Positions 44,659 to 55,865 of a stretch of 64,000 nt of DNA are shown piece by piece. Source of the stretch: Nitzschia sp. pyKryTriq1 (taxonomy: Eukaryota > Bacillariophyta > Bacillariophyceae > Bacillariales > Bacillariaceae); contig OY101130.1 of assembly GCA_956465555.1 (NCBI GenBank), positions 1-64,000 on the forward strand, given 5' to 3'. Under the pieces are notes generated by a model. The model did no database searches. It saw only the letters and a list, made by a program, of their open reading frames with translations, and had not been told where the DNA came from. A program made the translations under genes and the position numbers. Every line of letters begins with the position of its first letter. Position 1 is the first letter of the stretch.

Positions 44659-44954
44659 GCAGCCATGTCGAACCCTTGGCGTCGTCAACGTCATCCTCAT
44701 CCTCATCACGAACAACCGCCGCCTTCTCGACACTACTATCAGCATTCTTATGTATACCAATACAAGCCGAACTCTGCAAACCCAAACCAAAGAAGAAGGA
44801 TAATGCTAAAAAATCAAGAAAGCAACAGCAACAACAGCAACAAGATTACTCCAATATCCGCTTACGGCGACAACGGAAGGCTCCGGTACGAAAGCATCCA
44901 GTGATTGTGAACAGCGATGGTACAAAAACTGGGCTCGGAAACAAGACGAGATAG
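44190..44954 (+). CDS. RNA-binding protein with a single RRM interrupted by insertions
   Basis: 254 aa. RNP2-like VYIKGL (13-18) and RNP1-like CRGYGFLAF (about 101-109) identify an RRM. Between them lies an Asn/Ala-rich insertion and a helix (LLLEELLDARYGL). Helix 2 is GAAMAVEAIN, and then about 60 residues of His, Thr, Asn-Ser and Ser repeats (AGCAAC hexamers at 44612-44655) precede the probable last strand IQAELCKPKPKKK. A basic Gln-rich tail follows. It probably binds RNA in nucleus or cytosol. The hexamer repeat is length-variable in principle and keeps frame. TAG stop. Confidence 0.78.
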
Positions 44955-45055
44955 TACTACTACTACTTTTGATCGATTCGATCCTCGATCATCTATTGTC
45001 TCGAGTACTACTACGTTCCATACATCGTCATCATCATGATGGGCCAATTGATGAT

Positions 45056-45098
<43 letters not shown>

Positions 45099-45949
45099 CG
45101 GCCCCGATGATGCAGCCGATGAACTTCGTACTACTGTCGCATAATGATGATCATTCTTGCCAGATCTACTACTACTACTACTACTACTACTAGTAGTTCG
45201 ACATTCCTCGTCGAGATCGCAAGAAGTCGCACCGAGGTTATTCTTCTTGTTAAGTAGTACGGCCGTACCAGGCTGGACGATGACGACGGTACTGTATCTA
45301 CCTCTACTCGTAGTAGTTGTCCATTGTTTTAGTTGATCATCATTATTTTGTAGTACCATCATTATTTTGTAGAACTACAGTATATAGTTTGCATCCGGAA
45401 TTCGTGGTTGGTTTGATTGATGGTGGATGTAGTAGTAGCTATGATACCGTAGTACATAGTACGCGGGAAGTCATTTCGTGCACTCCCGATGGCGGACAGT
45501 CGTGGCGTCCATCCGTCGTGCGTCCATGCGTTCGTACGTCCCTCCGCGTTATGAGCGAGCGCCGCTAGCGCAGCGCGCGCTCCCATCATGCATCGCCCAT
45601 CGCGCCAAGCAAGCACCGACAAAACATCGCATCAGCATGCGAGGACGGAGGAGCAATAATAAAATAAGCGAGCGTTGAGAGCCGCACCGCCGCCGCCGCC
45701 GCCGATACTACAACCAAGACAGCAACATACCGGTAAGACACATGATATGCACATGATGCATTAACTCAACATCATACTGTACATTGCATCCATCATACAG
45801 CAGTAGACTACTTCTCCGTACCGGTTCGGTATACATCGACCGCTCTCTCTCTCTCTCTCTCTCTCTTTTTCTCATATTCCAAAAACCAACCGCTACAGGG
45901 TATTGCTTCTGCACGCACTGCTGCTGCTGTATACCACGTGTTGAATACT
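44955..45949. other. Intergenic with trinucleotide runs
   Basis: It contains a CAA run (45057-45100), a CTA run (45167-45192), a GCC run (45687-45703) and a CT run (45841-45866) just before the next gene. The CT tract 85 bp upstream of the ATG resembles a pyrimidine-rich leader. No supported gene. Confidence 0.5.
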
Positions 45950-48115
45950 ATGGCTCGACACAACGACGATTATGAGTATGGTGATGACGATGAACAGGAT
46001 GAAGGTTCTTTGCAAGAAGAAGAAAACGATGCAGAAGAAGAAGAAGAGTTTCGAGAAGTCGATCCGATGCAAGTCATCGAAGATCGAATAGCGTTATTGG
46101 AAGCATGGTTGCATCAAGATCCCAAATCGCAAGACTTACAACATAAGCGAGAAGAATATTTGAGCTTGATGGAAGAATTGGAAATTTTGGGCAAAAAGAT
46201 GCGCAAAACCGATAAACTGCTGGCAGCGCCCAACAACAGTACTACGAATCCAGCCAAATTGGAACGCAAACGGGATCAATACGAACGAGAAGTAACGGAT
46301 ATTGTCTTGTATGCTGAACAGGATCCCTTTTTTGGAGAACTGGAGGAGGAAGATGGTGATGGTGATGGAAGTGGAGGCGGCGATATGGCATTGAATGCCT
46401 ACATGACGGCTAACTCCTTACTGGGAAAACCTCTGGAAACACTCGCGGAAATGTCTGGATTTGAAGATTCCAAAGCATGGAATGATTCGTTTGGAACATT
46501 AGGAGGGATGAGTAGTAGTCGTGACGAACGTTCCGTCTCGGTTTCAGTTTCGGGACACCGTACTCGGGATCGATCCGATCGATCCGATCGAGGTGGAGGT
46601 GGAGGAAGTAGTAGTAGTGACTTGTTGGGTAGTTCGGTCAGTCAAATGGACCTTTCGAAACCACATAATGTGACGGTCGTAAAAAAGAAGCTGAAAAAGG
46701 CCAAGCAAATGCTCGAGGATGCCACGTCGGAAAAGGAACGAAAGAAAGTATTGAAAAAGATTAACGAGTACAAAGACGCACTAGAAAAAGTAGCAGCAGC
46801 AAATGGACAGCAACAACAACAACAGCAACAGCAGGACGAGTCTTCGGACGAGAGTCATGCGAGTGAGGAATCGATTGACACACCCGCTCCGCGGTCCTCA
46901 CCTACCAAAACAACAAGTCCTCGCAAGGCATCATCATCATCATCATCAGCATCAGCAGCACAATCATCATCATCAAAATCATCGAACAAAGCATCATCAG
47001 CCGCACCCAAAAGCAAAACAAAGAAGGAAGATAGCAACAGTATTGTTGTTGATCCAGAATATCAAATGCTCAAAAAGAAACTCGTCAAGGCGAAGAAACT
47101 CATTCAAAAGGCAGCATCTTCCAAAGAAGTATCAAAGCTGTCCAAAAAGGTCGATGAATATGTATCGCTACTAGGTCATTATCCGGCATGGAAACAAGAT
47201 CAGTTGGCGTACGGGTATTCGGGACAATATTCCGTGGACGAGGATACGCAAGATGCGGAATGGATGGAACATCAAGCAGCGGCGGATGAAGAACGCTTGA
47301 AACAAGAAGAACGGAAGGAACAAGCGAATCAGAATAGAAGGGTCGAAGCCAAGTCTATGATGCAACAAGGCGGACGACACAGTCGAAGCGGCAGCCATGG
47401 CGGCGGCGGCGGCGGTGACGATGAGAAAAAGTCGCCCAACGTGTTATCGGCTGCGGACGATAGTTTGGACCTCGAAAAGTATATTGAGGACGAGCGCTCG
47501 CAAAACAAACTCTTTCGCAAAAAACTCAAAAAGTTGGAAAAGATGATCGACGAAAAGTTGGCCAAGGAAGGGGATGAGACACGATACACCAAAGAGTTTC
47601 GGAAACTACAAAAGAAACGAAAAGAATATCTTACAGTACTCGGGGAAGATCATTCGTCGTTGGCCAATCTGTCGCTCAGCGGAAATGGATCGAGCAGTTT
47701 GGGCGATTTTTCGTTTGGCGCCTCGCAAAGCAACATGAGTGGATCGGTTTCTATTAGCATCGCGGACCTGAGTGCAGATGACATTGCTCTGGTGAACGAG
47801 ACTGAAGAGGACCGAAAGTATCGATTGCAGAAGGAAGAGAATGCTCGAGAACGTCAACGGCAGCGAGAAGAGAGATTGCGGGCCGCCAAGACGTCATCTT
47901 CATCGTCGTCCAAGCAGAAACACCAAGCATCAAACGGGGGTGGTGGTGGTGGTGATGACGACGACGACAGCGAATTTCCCGAGGTCCAGTTGGTACGGAA
48001 AAAGCTCAAAAAGGTGGAAAAGATGCTTCGCTCTGCCGAGAAGGGATCCAAGGAAGAGAAGAATCTACTCAAAAAGAAACGACAATATCTTGCCGAGCTG
48101 GGTGAGGAAAGCTAG
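45950..48115 (+). CDS. Protein of repeated KKLKK helical modules
   Basis: 721 aa from ATG 45950 (the frame is open to an upstream GTG). An acidic N-terminus is followed by about six copies of a 35 to 45-residue helical hairpin: a basic helix of the type V-x-KKLKK-x-KKML, a short loop with Lys-Glu, and a second helix ending EYLxxLG. Clear copies start VVKKKLKKAKQML, MLKKKLVKAKKLI, LFRKKLKKLEKMI and LVRKKLKKVEKML; two divergent ones are at the N-terminus (IEDRIALLEAWL and KMRKTDKLL). They are separated by Ser, Gly, Gln or Asp-rich linkers. No catalytic motif or membrane segment is seen. A cytoskeletal or scaffold role is a guess. Confidence 0.75.
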   Translation: MARHNDDYEYGDDDEQDEGSLQEEENDAEEEEEFREVDPMQVIEDRIALLEAWLHQDPKSQDLQHKREEYLSLMEELEILGKKMRKTDKLLAAPNNSTTNPAKLERKRDQYEREVTDIVLYAEQDPFFGELEEEDGDGDGSGGGDMALNAYMTANSLLGKPLETLAEMSGFEDSKAWNDSFGTLGGMSSSRDERSVSVSVSGHRTRDRSDRSDRGGGGGSSSSDLLGSSVSQMDLSKPHNVTVVKKKLKKAKQMLEDATSEKERKKVLKKINEYKDALEKVAAANGQQQQQQQQQDESSDESHASEESIDTPAPRSSPTKTTSPRKASSSSSSASAAQSSSSKSSNKASSAAPKSKTKKEDSNSIVVDPEYQMLKKKLVKAKKLIQKAASSKEVSKLSKKVDEYVSLLGHYPAWKQDQLAYGYSGQYSVDEDTQDAEWMEHQAAADEERLKQEERKEQANQNRRVEAKSMMQQGGRHSRSGSHGGGGGGDDEKKSPNVLSAADDSLDLEKYIEDERSQNKLFRKKLKKLEKMIDEKLAKEGDETRYTKEFRKLQKKRKEYLTVLGEDHSSLANLSLSGNGSSSLGDFSFGASQSNMSGSVSISIADLSADDIALVNETEEDRKYRLQKEENARERQRQREERLRAAKTSSSSSSKQKHQASNGGGGGGDDDDDSEFPEVQLVRKKLKKVEKMLRSAEKGSKEEKNLLKKKRQYLAELGEES

Positions 48116-48767
48116 CGTAGAATAGAGTAGAGTCCTACGTAGCCTACTGCTAATACTGTAAGGTACTCTACTACTTGTTTAGTATCATGAATATACACTT
48201 GTCGTATTACGGCGACTTGATCTTTATTACTATCGCTGACCCATTACGAAAACTCACGAGCGCTTCGAGAGAAACGACTTCAATCGGTACAGTAGCAGTC
48301 CACGCGTCGTCGTGACGTTCTACAAGTACTACAGATGCCACCGAACTCTGCAAATACTACTTCTTCTACTCCTCTACTAGTAGAAGTCGAGTTCAAGAGC
48401 TACTTGCCTATGAGGGGTCCAGCCGGCTCCAGCCAGCAGTTGTCCGGTTTGCTATCATATACTCTAGTAGTATAGCGTTATATATGACTAGCTAGACGAG
48501 TATGTTATAGGGTGGAACTACTGTATCCCAAGATTATAGATATGCATTATGTGGTAGGATCTCATGATGATAGACTACTAGCTAGCTAGTAGTAGCGAGA
48601 TCCGATAAAGAACGATTCAAGCGTACGCACGTGCCACAGCCCAATGAACACTTGATATAGCTGTACCTTGATAGTGTTTTAAAAACCATGGACTCGCTCG
48701 AGCTTCTTGTCTCTTTGCTCGAGCTACATAGCTAGCTAGCTAGCTAGCTAGCAAGAGAGCTAGATGG
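48116..48767. other. Intergenic, TAG/CTAG-rich
   Basis: It lies between convergent genes. There are repeated CTACTAGTAG and GCTAGCTAGC stretches (48725-48752 is nearly pure CTAG repeat). No gene. Confidence 0.5.
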
Positions 48768-50385
48768 CTAGTAGGCCAACAGCGCTGCTGCTGCTGCTGC
48801 GAGAGAAACCATCTGGGCCGAAAGCAGCCCACCACGCGACGTAATGCTAGCACTACTTGGCATGTTGGGATCCGCACGCAGTTGACTCTTGACAGTGGAG
48901 TAGGCCGAAAGGACCGAGGTGACGCAGGCCTCACTTTGATAACATTCCGAATCTTGACAATCGATCATACCATCATTGTCATTATCGATTCCATCGTCGC
49001 AAATCTCTCCATCGAAAATGGCCGAACAAGACTTGGGTGTGGGCACTTCACACGTTTCGGAAGCGCAACCAATGCTGGCACTGTCCAAATTGCGAAAGTA
49101 AAACTGATCGGGATTTTCGATGCCGGGTTCAAAAAAGAGGACCATGGCATCCACCGAAGTATCACTTAGTTCGGCATCGGGACGATCCAAAAAGTCAAAC
49201 TCCAATCGTTCCCACTCGTTTTGTTTGGTAGTGTAGGCAATGTATCGCGAGTGTCGACCCGTAGGATAGTTGTCGGGCTTGGCGAATTCCAAACTATCGA
49301 GCTGCAAGATGATTTGGGTACAAATCGGTGCCTCGCTCCAAAGATCCATGTAGAACTTTTTACGTCCGGACACGTAGTCGTCCGCATTATCAATCAGATC
49401 ATTGGTGTTGTAATAGATCATATCATAAACCTCCATGACGGATCGGACTGTGTTGTTTGTTGGAGAGGAAAGGAAGTGAGCAATACGGTTCGTCTATCAA
49501 TACACTCAGTCCATGATGCAGTACGAGCACTGGATTAGTATATTATCACCACGTACCATAACTGACTACGGGAGACTCTCCATTGGGCATCGTTGCAGGA
49601 TCATAATAGGGCGCACTCGACATGAAATACTTGGCTCCTCCATTTACCAATGTGAAATCTTTCTCGTACTTGCCCGGATTCTCGGGTTGGAAGCAGCAGT
49701 CTATAGGTATCAATAAGTATTACAAGAACAATCAAAGAAGTGTGAGTCTTTCTCCGTCAGAAGATATCGGCATCAAACAATAATTATTAGTTGACTTACA
49801 AAGGAATACGCCATCGATAGTAGGACAGCAATCATCCACCAGCATGGAGCACGCACTATAGGCCGAGCACTGCGCCTGAATGGTAGGGCTCATGGTAATG
49901 GTAGGACTTAAAGTCGTTGGAGCTTTAGTCGGAGCAGGTGAATCATCGGGCGAGGCATCGTCCTTGGTTGGTTTCGAGGTGGGCGACGAGGGGGCGACAT
50001 GGGTGGGAGGCGGAGTCTGAGAAGCGGATGTAGGCGGAGTCTGAGGAGCGGATGTGGGTCTTGCTGTGGTTGGATCCATGGACGGAAAAGCGGATGGGGT
50101 TGATGTCGATGGAGTGGAAGACGGTAGAACACTCGGGGCTGATGAAGGAGCCGCCGACAAAGTGTCTGTTGGGCCAGATGTCGGATCGGTGGAAGTGGAA
50201 GGAACTACGGATGGGGAAGTGGTTGGACCCGACGACACTGACGGAGCCGAGCTCACAGACGGCGCCAGACTCACAGACGGCGCCAGACTCACAGAAGGCG
50301 TCGACGAAGGAGCAGTCGTCTGGGCATGGACCACCGTCAAGGAGCAAACGAATGCTAGAATCAGCTTACTGGATGCGAGGTTCAT
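48768..50385 (-). CDS. Secreted surface protein, PTS-stalk plus CBM-like domain, paralog 1
   Basis: Three exons: 50385-49800, 49700-49557, 49447-48768; introns 99 and 109 nt, GT-AG, phases agree; 469 aa. Signal peptide (LILAFVCSLTVVHA/Q, cut near 21), a stalk of SVSLAP and PS/PT repeats to about residue 165, a Cys motif CSAYSACSMLVDDCCPT, then a beta-rich region (FYMDLWSEAPICTQIILQLD, WERLEFDFLD, DAMVLFFEPG, QFYFRNLDSAS) resembling galactose-binding carbohydrate modules. Next are CDDGIDNDNDGMIDC, an acidic possibly calcium-binding motif, and a C-terminal hydrophobic tail (LLSAQMVSLAAAAAALLAY) after Ser residues, as for GPI anchoring. It is likely a cell-surface or wall protein. Enzyme activity not evident. 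Confidence 0.82.
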
Positions 50386-50552
50386 TGTAAAAGTTGTTCT
50401 TCAAGTATTATGTGAGTTGGTGGTGGTGTTTTGTAACTGGTATAACTGGTATGATACCAAAAAAATACCGAAAAACTTGGAAGGTGCGCGCCAAAGATTT
50501 GTATATTACTTGTACTAATTGGTATTAATTACGTTCGTACCAAATTCACGTC

Positions 50553-50623
50553 GACACATGGTCCGGCTGGCGCGAAAAGTGGTCGGAGACTCACGCCGGT
50601 GTCTGTTGCCATTCGTGAAGGGA
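50553..50623 (-). promoter_or_regulatory. Conserved upstream block, paralog 1
   Basis: ACACATGGTCCGGCTGGCG (50554 on), TCGGAGAC (50583) and CCATTCGTGAAGGG (50609) occur in the same order and at similar distance (about 170 bp) from the ATG as in paralogs 2 and 3. It may be a shared promoter element. Confidence 0.55.
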
Positions 50624-51177
50624 CAATCGAATAGGTCATTTCATGTGCATCCATTCAGAGTATGCCTCGAAGAATGAAATTCCGCGTCATTGTGGATCGG
50701 ATCTCGATCGGATCGATGTTTTGGATGATGATGGCGGATCCACCCTGGATCCACTACCAGGGATCCACATCAAGTGATATGATAGATTATCGACGATAAT
50801 CATGATGATGAGAACAGCGCTGATGAGTGCTGTGCAAAAAGGGAAAACTGGAAAGCTCCTCACAAATGATTCTCAAGACGTACTCGTTTGCGACCGATCT
50901 CGTCATGGTCGAAGAGCAGAGGAAAGCGATGAAGAAAGACATATGATGATGATTATTATTTGTTCGTGTGCTGACGTTGGCATCGGTCGCACGGGTCAAA
51001 GGTAGGTAGTACCAGCAGGCGCGGCGGCGCTCCCCCGCCCTGGGCTCCGGACAGCGTCATCGATCGTTCATCATCTTAGTAATATCCACAAAACAAAGAA
51101 TTTATATATTTGGGACGCTGCATAGCATATCACAAACGACAATACATCCCTGCAGGTGTGTCGTTATCCGCGATGGC

Positions 51178-51569
51178 ATGAAGAGCCTCAATTGCCAGAA
51201 AATTCGCTTGACAGCATATTATACGTCATCCTCCTCGATCATGCTTATTATTATGCTGGTGTTGTTGTTTTCGGCAACGCAAGGATTGGCCTCCAAAGGC
51301 CCGAGAACTATCATACGGGGGAGACCTTGTCTGGCTTGGAGTGCGAATCAGTGGAATTTGAAATAGGTGATGGCGAGGTGATCAAGATGTATAAAAATCC
51401 TTTTCCGGAAGAAACACCAGAACCTGGGAAAGCCTACGAGTCTGGGATGATGAGCTCGTCCTGTGAAATGGTCCATATTGTAGGGGGTGACAAATCAACC
51501 ATCCTCGCAGACGAAGATGTTCCAGAGTGGGTGAAAGACCAGTATAGAAATAGTATCGACGAATTCTAA
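51178..51569 (+). pseudogene. Small secreted protein gene split by a frameshift
   Basis: ATG at 51178 opens a frame with a strong signal peptide (IMLIIMLVLLFSATQGLA) that stops at 51366. The overlapping frame one base back is open from before 51156, has no ATG, and continues to TAA at 51569 with an acidic, apparently coding part (ECESVEFEIGDGEV, NPFPEETPEPGKAYES, EDVPEWVKDQ). A one-base indel between about 51290 and 51350 would join them. A decayed homologue of the 3' half lies at 55645-55860. Family unknown. Confidence 0.5.
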
Positions 51570-51959
51570 TCGCGAAGAGGGAGCATCCAAGCTACTTCGT
51601 GCACAGTATTTCAACTTTTATAGAGCAGTGGTAATCCCTCCCCCCTTTTCGGTCCTTCTTGTTTAGGAAGAGTAAAGTAGGAAAGGAGCACCGATTGTGT
51701 AAATATCTTGTGTTATAATAAGATGTGATGTTATGCAATCCCGTCACCTGATTATAGAATTGCATTCTGATTACTAGGTATGATATCATTCATTCGGCTT
51801 GAGAACCCATCAACACGAAAGATTCAAGAGTACAATGATAACTCCTGACCCAACAAGGAACAAGTAACTGGATCTTTCGAACCAAGGATCATCTGTTCTT
51901 CGCCAGTATCACGATCTTTCTTTACTTCGTGGCACTACTCTAGTCTAGTAGTAGAACTA

Positions 51960-53594
51960 CTAGAGCATGAGTGCTGCAACAAAAGCGACAAGAGCTGAAA
52001 GGAGGCCTCGTGCCGACACCCCATTCTTGTTCCAGATGGTGCTACTGCTGCCTGAGCTGCCGCCTCCGGACTCCGCCGCTCGGAGTTGACTCTTGACACT
52101 GGAGTAGGCCACACGGACCGAGTCTCCACACTCGACGCTATCAGAACATTCGGGATCTTCGCAATCGATCAGACCATCATTGTCATTATCGATTCCATCA
52201 TCGCAAGTCTCTCCTTCAAAAAATGCCGAGCACGATTTGGGCACTGGTACTTCACACAATTCGTCAGACAAGCATCCAGCGCTAGCGCTGTCCAAGTTGC
52301 GAAAGTAAAACTGACCAGCGCTGGGTTTTCCGGGCGCAAAAAAGATGACCATGGCATCCACCGAGTCATCGGTCAGATTACCACCACCACCACCACCATC
52401 GGGCTGATCCAAAAAGTCAAATTCCAAACGTTCCCATTCACCTTGCTTGGTAGTGGTGGCGATATATCGAGAGTTTCGGCCGATGGGATAGTTGTCGGGC
52501 ATGGCATCGACCAAACTATCGAGCTGCACCATGACTTGAGTACAAATGGGAGCCTCGCTCCAAAGGTCCATGTAGAATTTCGATCGTCCCATCACGTACT
52601 CACTCACATTCGAAATCAATTCGTTGGTGTTGTAATAGATCATATCATAGACCGCCGTGTCGTTTCGAGCTGTAGCACATGGAAAAGGAACGAACAAGTA
52701 TTGGTTAGCGATCTGGTGTTCCCATGTGTTTGCATTTCCAAAGTAAGTGCCGTCGTCCATTTCGTATATCATCCGTCACGTACCATAACTAATCACGGGC
52801 ACGTCTCCATTGGGTGCCGTGGCGTTCTCATAGTAGATTGAAGTCGACATGAAATACTCTGCCTCCTCGCTGAAAGAGTCTCGACCGATATTCTTGGTGT
52901 CCTTTACCAATGCAAAATCCGTACTGTAACTCTCCGGATTCTCCGATTGGAAGCAGCAGTCTGAATAATATTGAAAGAATGGATACATGATATATCGTGA
53001 GACGACCACGAACAAAGAAGCAATAGCACAACCAAGCACCGACGCTAACTTACATAGGTATTGACCATCCATAGTGGGACAGCAGTCGTCGACCAACATG
53101 GAGCATGCATTGTATGCCGAGCACTGCGCTTGCAGCATGCTGGTAGGCCCCCCTGCCGTGGTCGGAGCAAACGAAGGCTGGATGGATACCGATGGGGCGG
53201 GGCTACTATTCTCCACGGGCCCTGCATCGGATGAGTTTGTGATGGTAGGAGCTGTTGGTGGTGTGGTGAAAGCCGATGATGATGGGACACTGGAGAAGGA
53301 TGGGGGAGGAGTCTGGGCCTCAACAAGAACAGGAATGCTGGTGGGTACTGAAGACGGAAGAAGCTCGGATGGACTAGTGGTAGAAGTAGTCAACGGGACA
53401 GGCGATGGAACCAACGTCAATGGGCTGGAAGACAGTAGTGCAGATGGCGCCGACGTGGTAGGACCACCTGTTTGATCAGAGGGAAGCACCGCCGACGGCG
53501 ATGTGGTTGTTGGCGCTACCTGGGCATTCACTGCTTCCAACAAGGAGCCAAGGAATAATGCTTGTAGAATCAGTTTGGTGGATGCGAACTTCAT
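51960..53594 (-). CDS. Secreted surface protein, PTS-stalk plus CBM-like domain, paralog 2
   Basis: Exons 53594-53054, 52960-52784, 52669-51960 (introns 93 and 114 nt); 475 aa from MKFASTK. Same order as paralog 1: signal peptide ending VNA/Q, Pro/Ser/Thr stalk, CSAYNACSMLVDDCCPT, CBM-like region (FYMDLWSEAPICTQVMVQLD, WERLEFDFLD, DAMVIFFAPG, QFYFRNLDSAS), CDDGIDNDNDGLIDC and a hydrophobic tail after a Gly/Ser spacer (LLSALVAFVAALML). Exon 2 is 33 nt longer than in paralog 1 and identical in length to paralog 3, to which it is closest. A Gly run after QPD (CCACCA repeats, 52381-52400) is unique to this copy. Confidence 0.82.
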
Positions 53595-53767
53595 TTTCAA
53601 GATGTTGTTCGTTTGCTTTTTGTGACAAGAAGAAGCAGCGGAACGCTTTTGGTTGTTGAGAATTATCGGAGGAGAGGTATTCTTGGTGTTGTCTTTTGAG
53701 AATACGACGTGCGCCGATGAGAATTCATGGTACCCGAAAAATGAAAGAAAAAGTGGAAATGGTTGTC

Positions 53768-53840
53768 ATCACATGATCCGGCCGGCTTGAAAAGGCTTCT
53801 CCGAAGCATGTTTCGTCGGTCTCTCCATTCGTGGAGGGGA
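53768..53840 (-). promoter_or_regulatory. Conserved upstream block, paralog 2
   Basis: TCACATGATCCGGCCGGC followed by CCGAAGCATG and CCATTCGTGGAGGGGA, about 175 bp upstream of the ATG. It is collinear with the blocks of paralogs 1 and 3. Confidence 0.6.
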
Positions 53841-54600
53841 TATAGTAGTCGACGGCGAAGAATCATTCTCATGTGAGAAGAAGGAGAATCCGGATAGTAG
53901 CATGTCCCTCCAAGTATACCTGGTAGCCAAGCACCTATACCGGTAGCGATGGTCGTGCGAGCCGTATATGCGACTCTGCTGTAATAATACATTGTGAAAT
54001 AAAACAAAACAAATAATACCGGTAGTTTCCCGCAAGCGCACTGCTCAACCAGTAGCTACCGGTAGAGTAGTAGAGTAGATATATCAGTACTACTCCACCA
54101 GGTACCCAGCACAGCAGTAAAGAATACCGCTCTTGTTGCTGCCACCACCATATGCAGCATCATCATTCCACGTTTTACCAACATGATCATAAGAATCACC
54201 AGGGTGCTCTCGCGGTAAGCATCCGTTTGGCATTTACTTGGTACTACTAGACTACTCTACTAGGTCTAGTAGAGTAGCTTTCTCGAGGGCAGAGTGACAT
54301 GTGTTGGAACGGGTGACGAGCTCACCGATAAGCGACCGGGAAATGAAAAGCTTATTGTCCCTTTTGGTGTGTTATGCGGGTCGCGGTCACAGCGGTTCGC
54401 TGTTCGCGACTATTTCCGGCCCCCATTGTCGCGATTGTCGATGATGCATGCTGGTCGATTGATTGCGTCAAAAGATCCAAAAGAAGGCATACCGGTACAG
54501 TACTCGCGTTGACTACTTGGACTCAGCACGGCGGGCAGACGCCGATCCGCACACTTTACGCTATGTATTAGCTACAAGGGGCCTTCTTTGAGCCTAGTAG
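53841..54600. other. Intergenic
   Basis: ACCGGTA motifs (53938, 54018, 54058, 54490) and CTACTAGAC/GTAGAGTAG runs (54060-54085, 54240-54275). No gene supported. Confidence 0.4.
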
Positions 54601-54630
54601 AGTTTTTTGGGCGCTGGCAGGACGCTGATT

Positions 54631-55002
54631 TCAGAAGAGTCCACGGGAATCATAGTAGTAGCGCGGTTGAGATTTGCCGTTGCGATAGTCGGGAAACGGG
54701 AGCATGTCGCTGAGGGGCATGAAGATGGTCGCGTCCAAGTAGGTTTCCACGCGGGCTTGGACTCCGGGGCAGCATCGGGCCAGATCGAATACATCGGCGC
54801 TATTGGTGGCGGCGGTGATCGGGATCGATGGAGCAAGAGAGGGGTTCGGAGTAGCGTTGGGGGCGGGACCGAAACTGGGTGTGTCCGAGATGAGATCCAA
54901 TTCACGTCCGGTGTAGAAGGGGGAGAAGTGAAGGGCGGAGCAATCGACCATGATCGTGATTTCGGAGCCGCCAAGGCGGCATACATCTTCGAGGGCGGCC
55001 AA
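54631..55002 (-). CDS. Unrecognised open frame, possibly a gene fragment
   Basis: 123 codons with no ATG in the first positions (the first in-frame codon after the preceding stop region is TTG). The translation is of mixed, protein-like composition (CRLGGSEITIMVDCSALHFS, VETYLDATIFMPL, DYRNGK) rather than low complexity, so it could be an exon or a relic. No splice sites were assigned. The opposite strand also has a long open frame. Confidence 0.2.
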   Translation of the reverse strand: MAALEDVCRLGGSEITIMVDCSALHFSPFYTGRELDLISDTPSFGPAPNATPNPSLAPSIPITAATNSADVFDLARCCPGVQARVETYLDATIFMPLSDMLPFPDYRNGKSQPRYYYDSRGLF

Positions 55003-55644
55003 TAGCCCGCGCTCGCATAACTAACTATTTCAACCACGAACCTCGCACCACATCCACACCGGCGTTGGACGTGCCAATACGCCCACCTCCTCCATGGCCT
55101 GACCCTGCTTCCGGGACATAGCGTCCCTATTTCCCCCTCCTCGACTATCAACTCCACTTTACAACCTTCCAGCCTGATCTCAACACACTACATACAAACA
55201 ATTTTCCGGGTTCACGCCCAACTGCTCTCAGCTCGCGGGGTGTCCTAGACCGCCAGGGTGAGTACGCGAATATTCAGAGCGCAGTCATAAACTAGATATT
55301 TATTCGATTCGATCGATTGATCGAGAGCTTTGTTCGAACTCAACAAAGTGTGATCCAATGCTTCGGCAAGATCCAAATCTACGATCAGAACTCTCAACGT
55401 GACGTCGTCCATCCGAATCCCGAGTAGGCCAATCATGAGTCAAAACATGATGCCGACAGAATCTGCGACCGTCAAAAGATTGAGCGCGATTGTGGGTCCA
55501 CTGCCCACACGCGCGTAGTTGCGCAGCCTTTGGGGGAAAATTTGGGAGTGAAGGGGCGACTGGCGACTGACGAGTACTCCACTAGTAGTAGTGATGCATG
55601 GTGCATCATCTCCTGGCCACCACCACCACCGCCGCCTCCGCCTC

Positions 55645-55865
55645 CGGCCTTGACCGTATAAAAATCCTTTCCCGGAAGTAACAAGAAACACCAGAACCTG
55701 TTGGTAAAGCCTACGACGATTCAATCTAGGATGATGACGAGGATGAGCTCGTCCTGTGAAATGGTCCTCGGTCCCTTCTCTAGCACTACTAGTAGAGCAA
55801 CAACCATCCTCGCAGACGAAGACGTCTCATAGTGGGTGAAGGACAAGTTCATAAAGACAGAATGA
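55645..55865 (+). pseudogene. Decayed copy of the small secreted-protein gene
   Basis: Nucleotide similarity to 51390-51569: TATAAAAATCCTTTCCCGGAAG, GAAACACCAGAACCTG, GAGCTCGTCCTGTGAAATGGTC and CATCCTCGCAGACGAAGA recur in order, with insertions (a CTAGTAG-type segment near 55785) and several in-frame stops. It lies downstream of surface paralog 3 just as the parent lies downstream of paralog 2, so both were copied in one event. Confidence 0.75.

Noticed and set aside
48725-48752. CTAG repeat as a CRISPR-like array
   Set aside because: A tetranucleotide microsatellite without spacers, in a eukaryotic genome.
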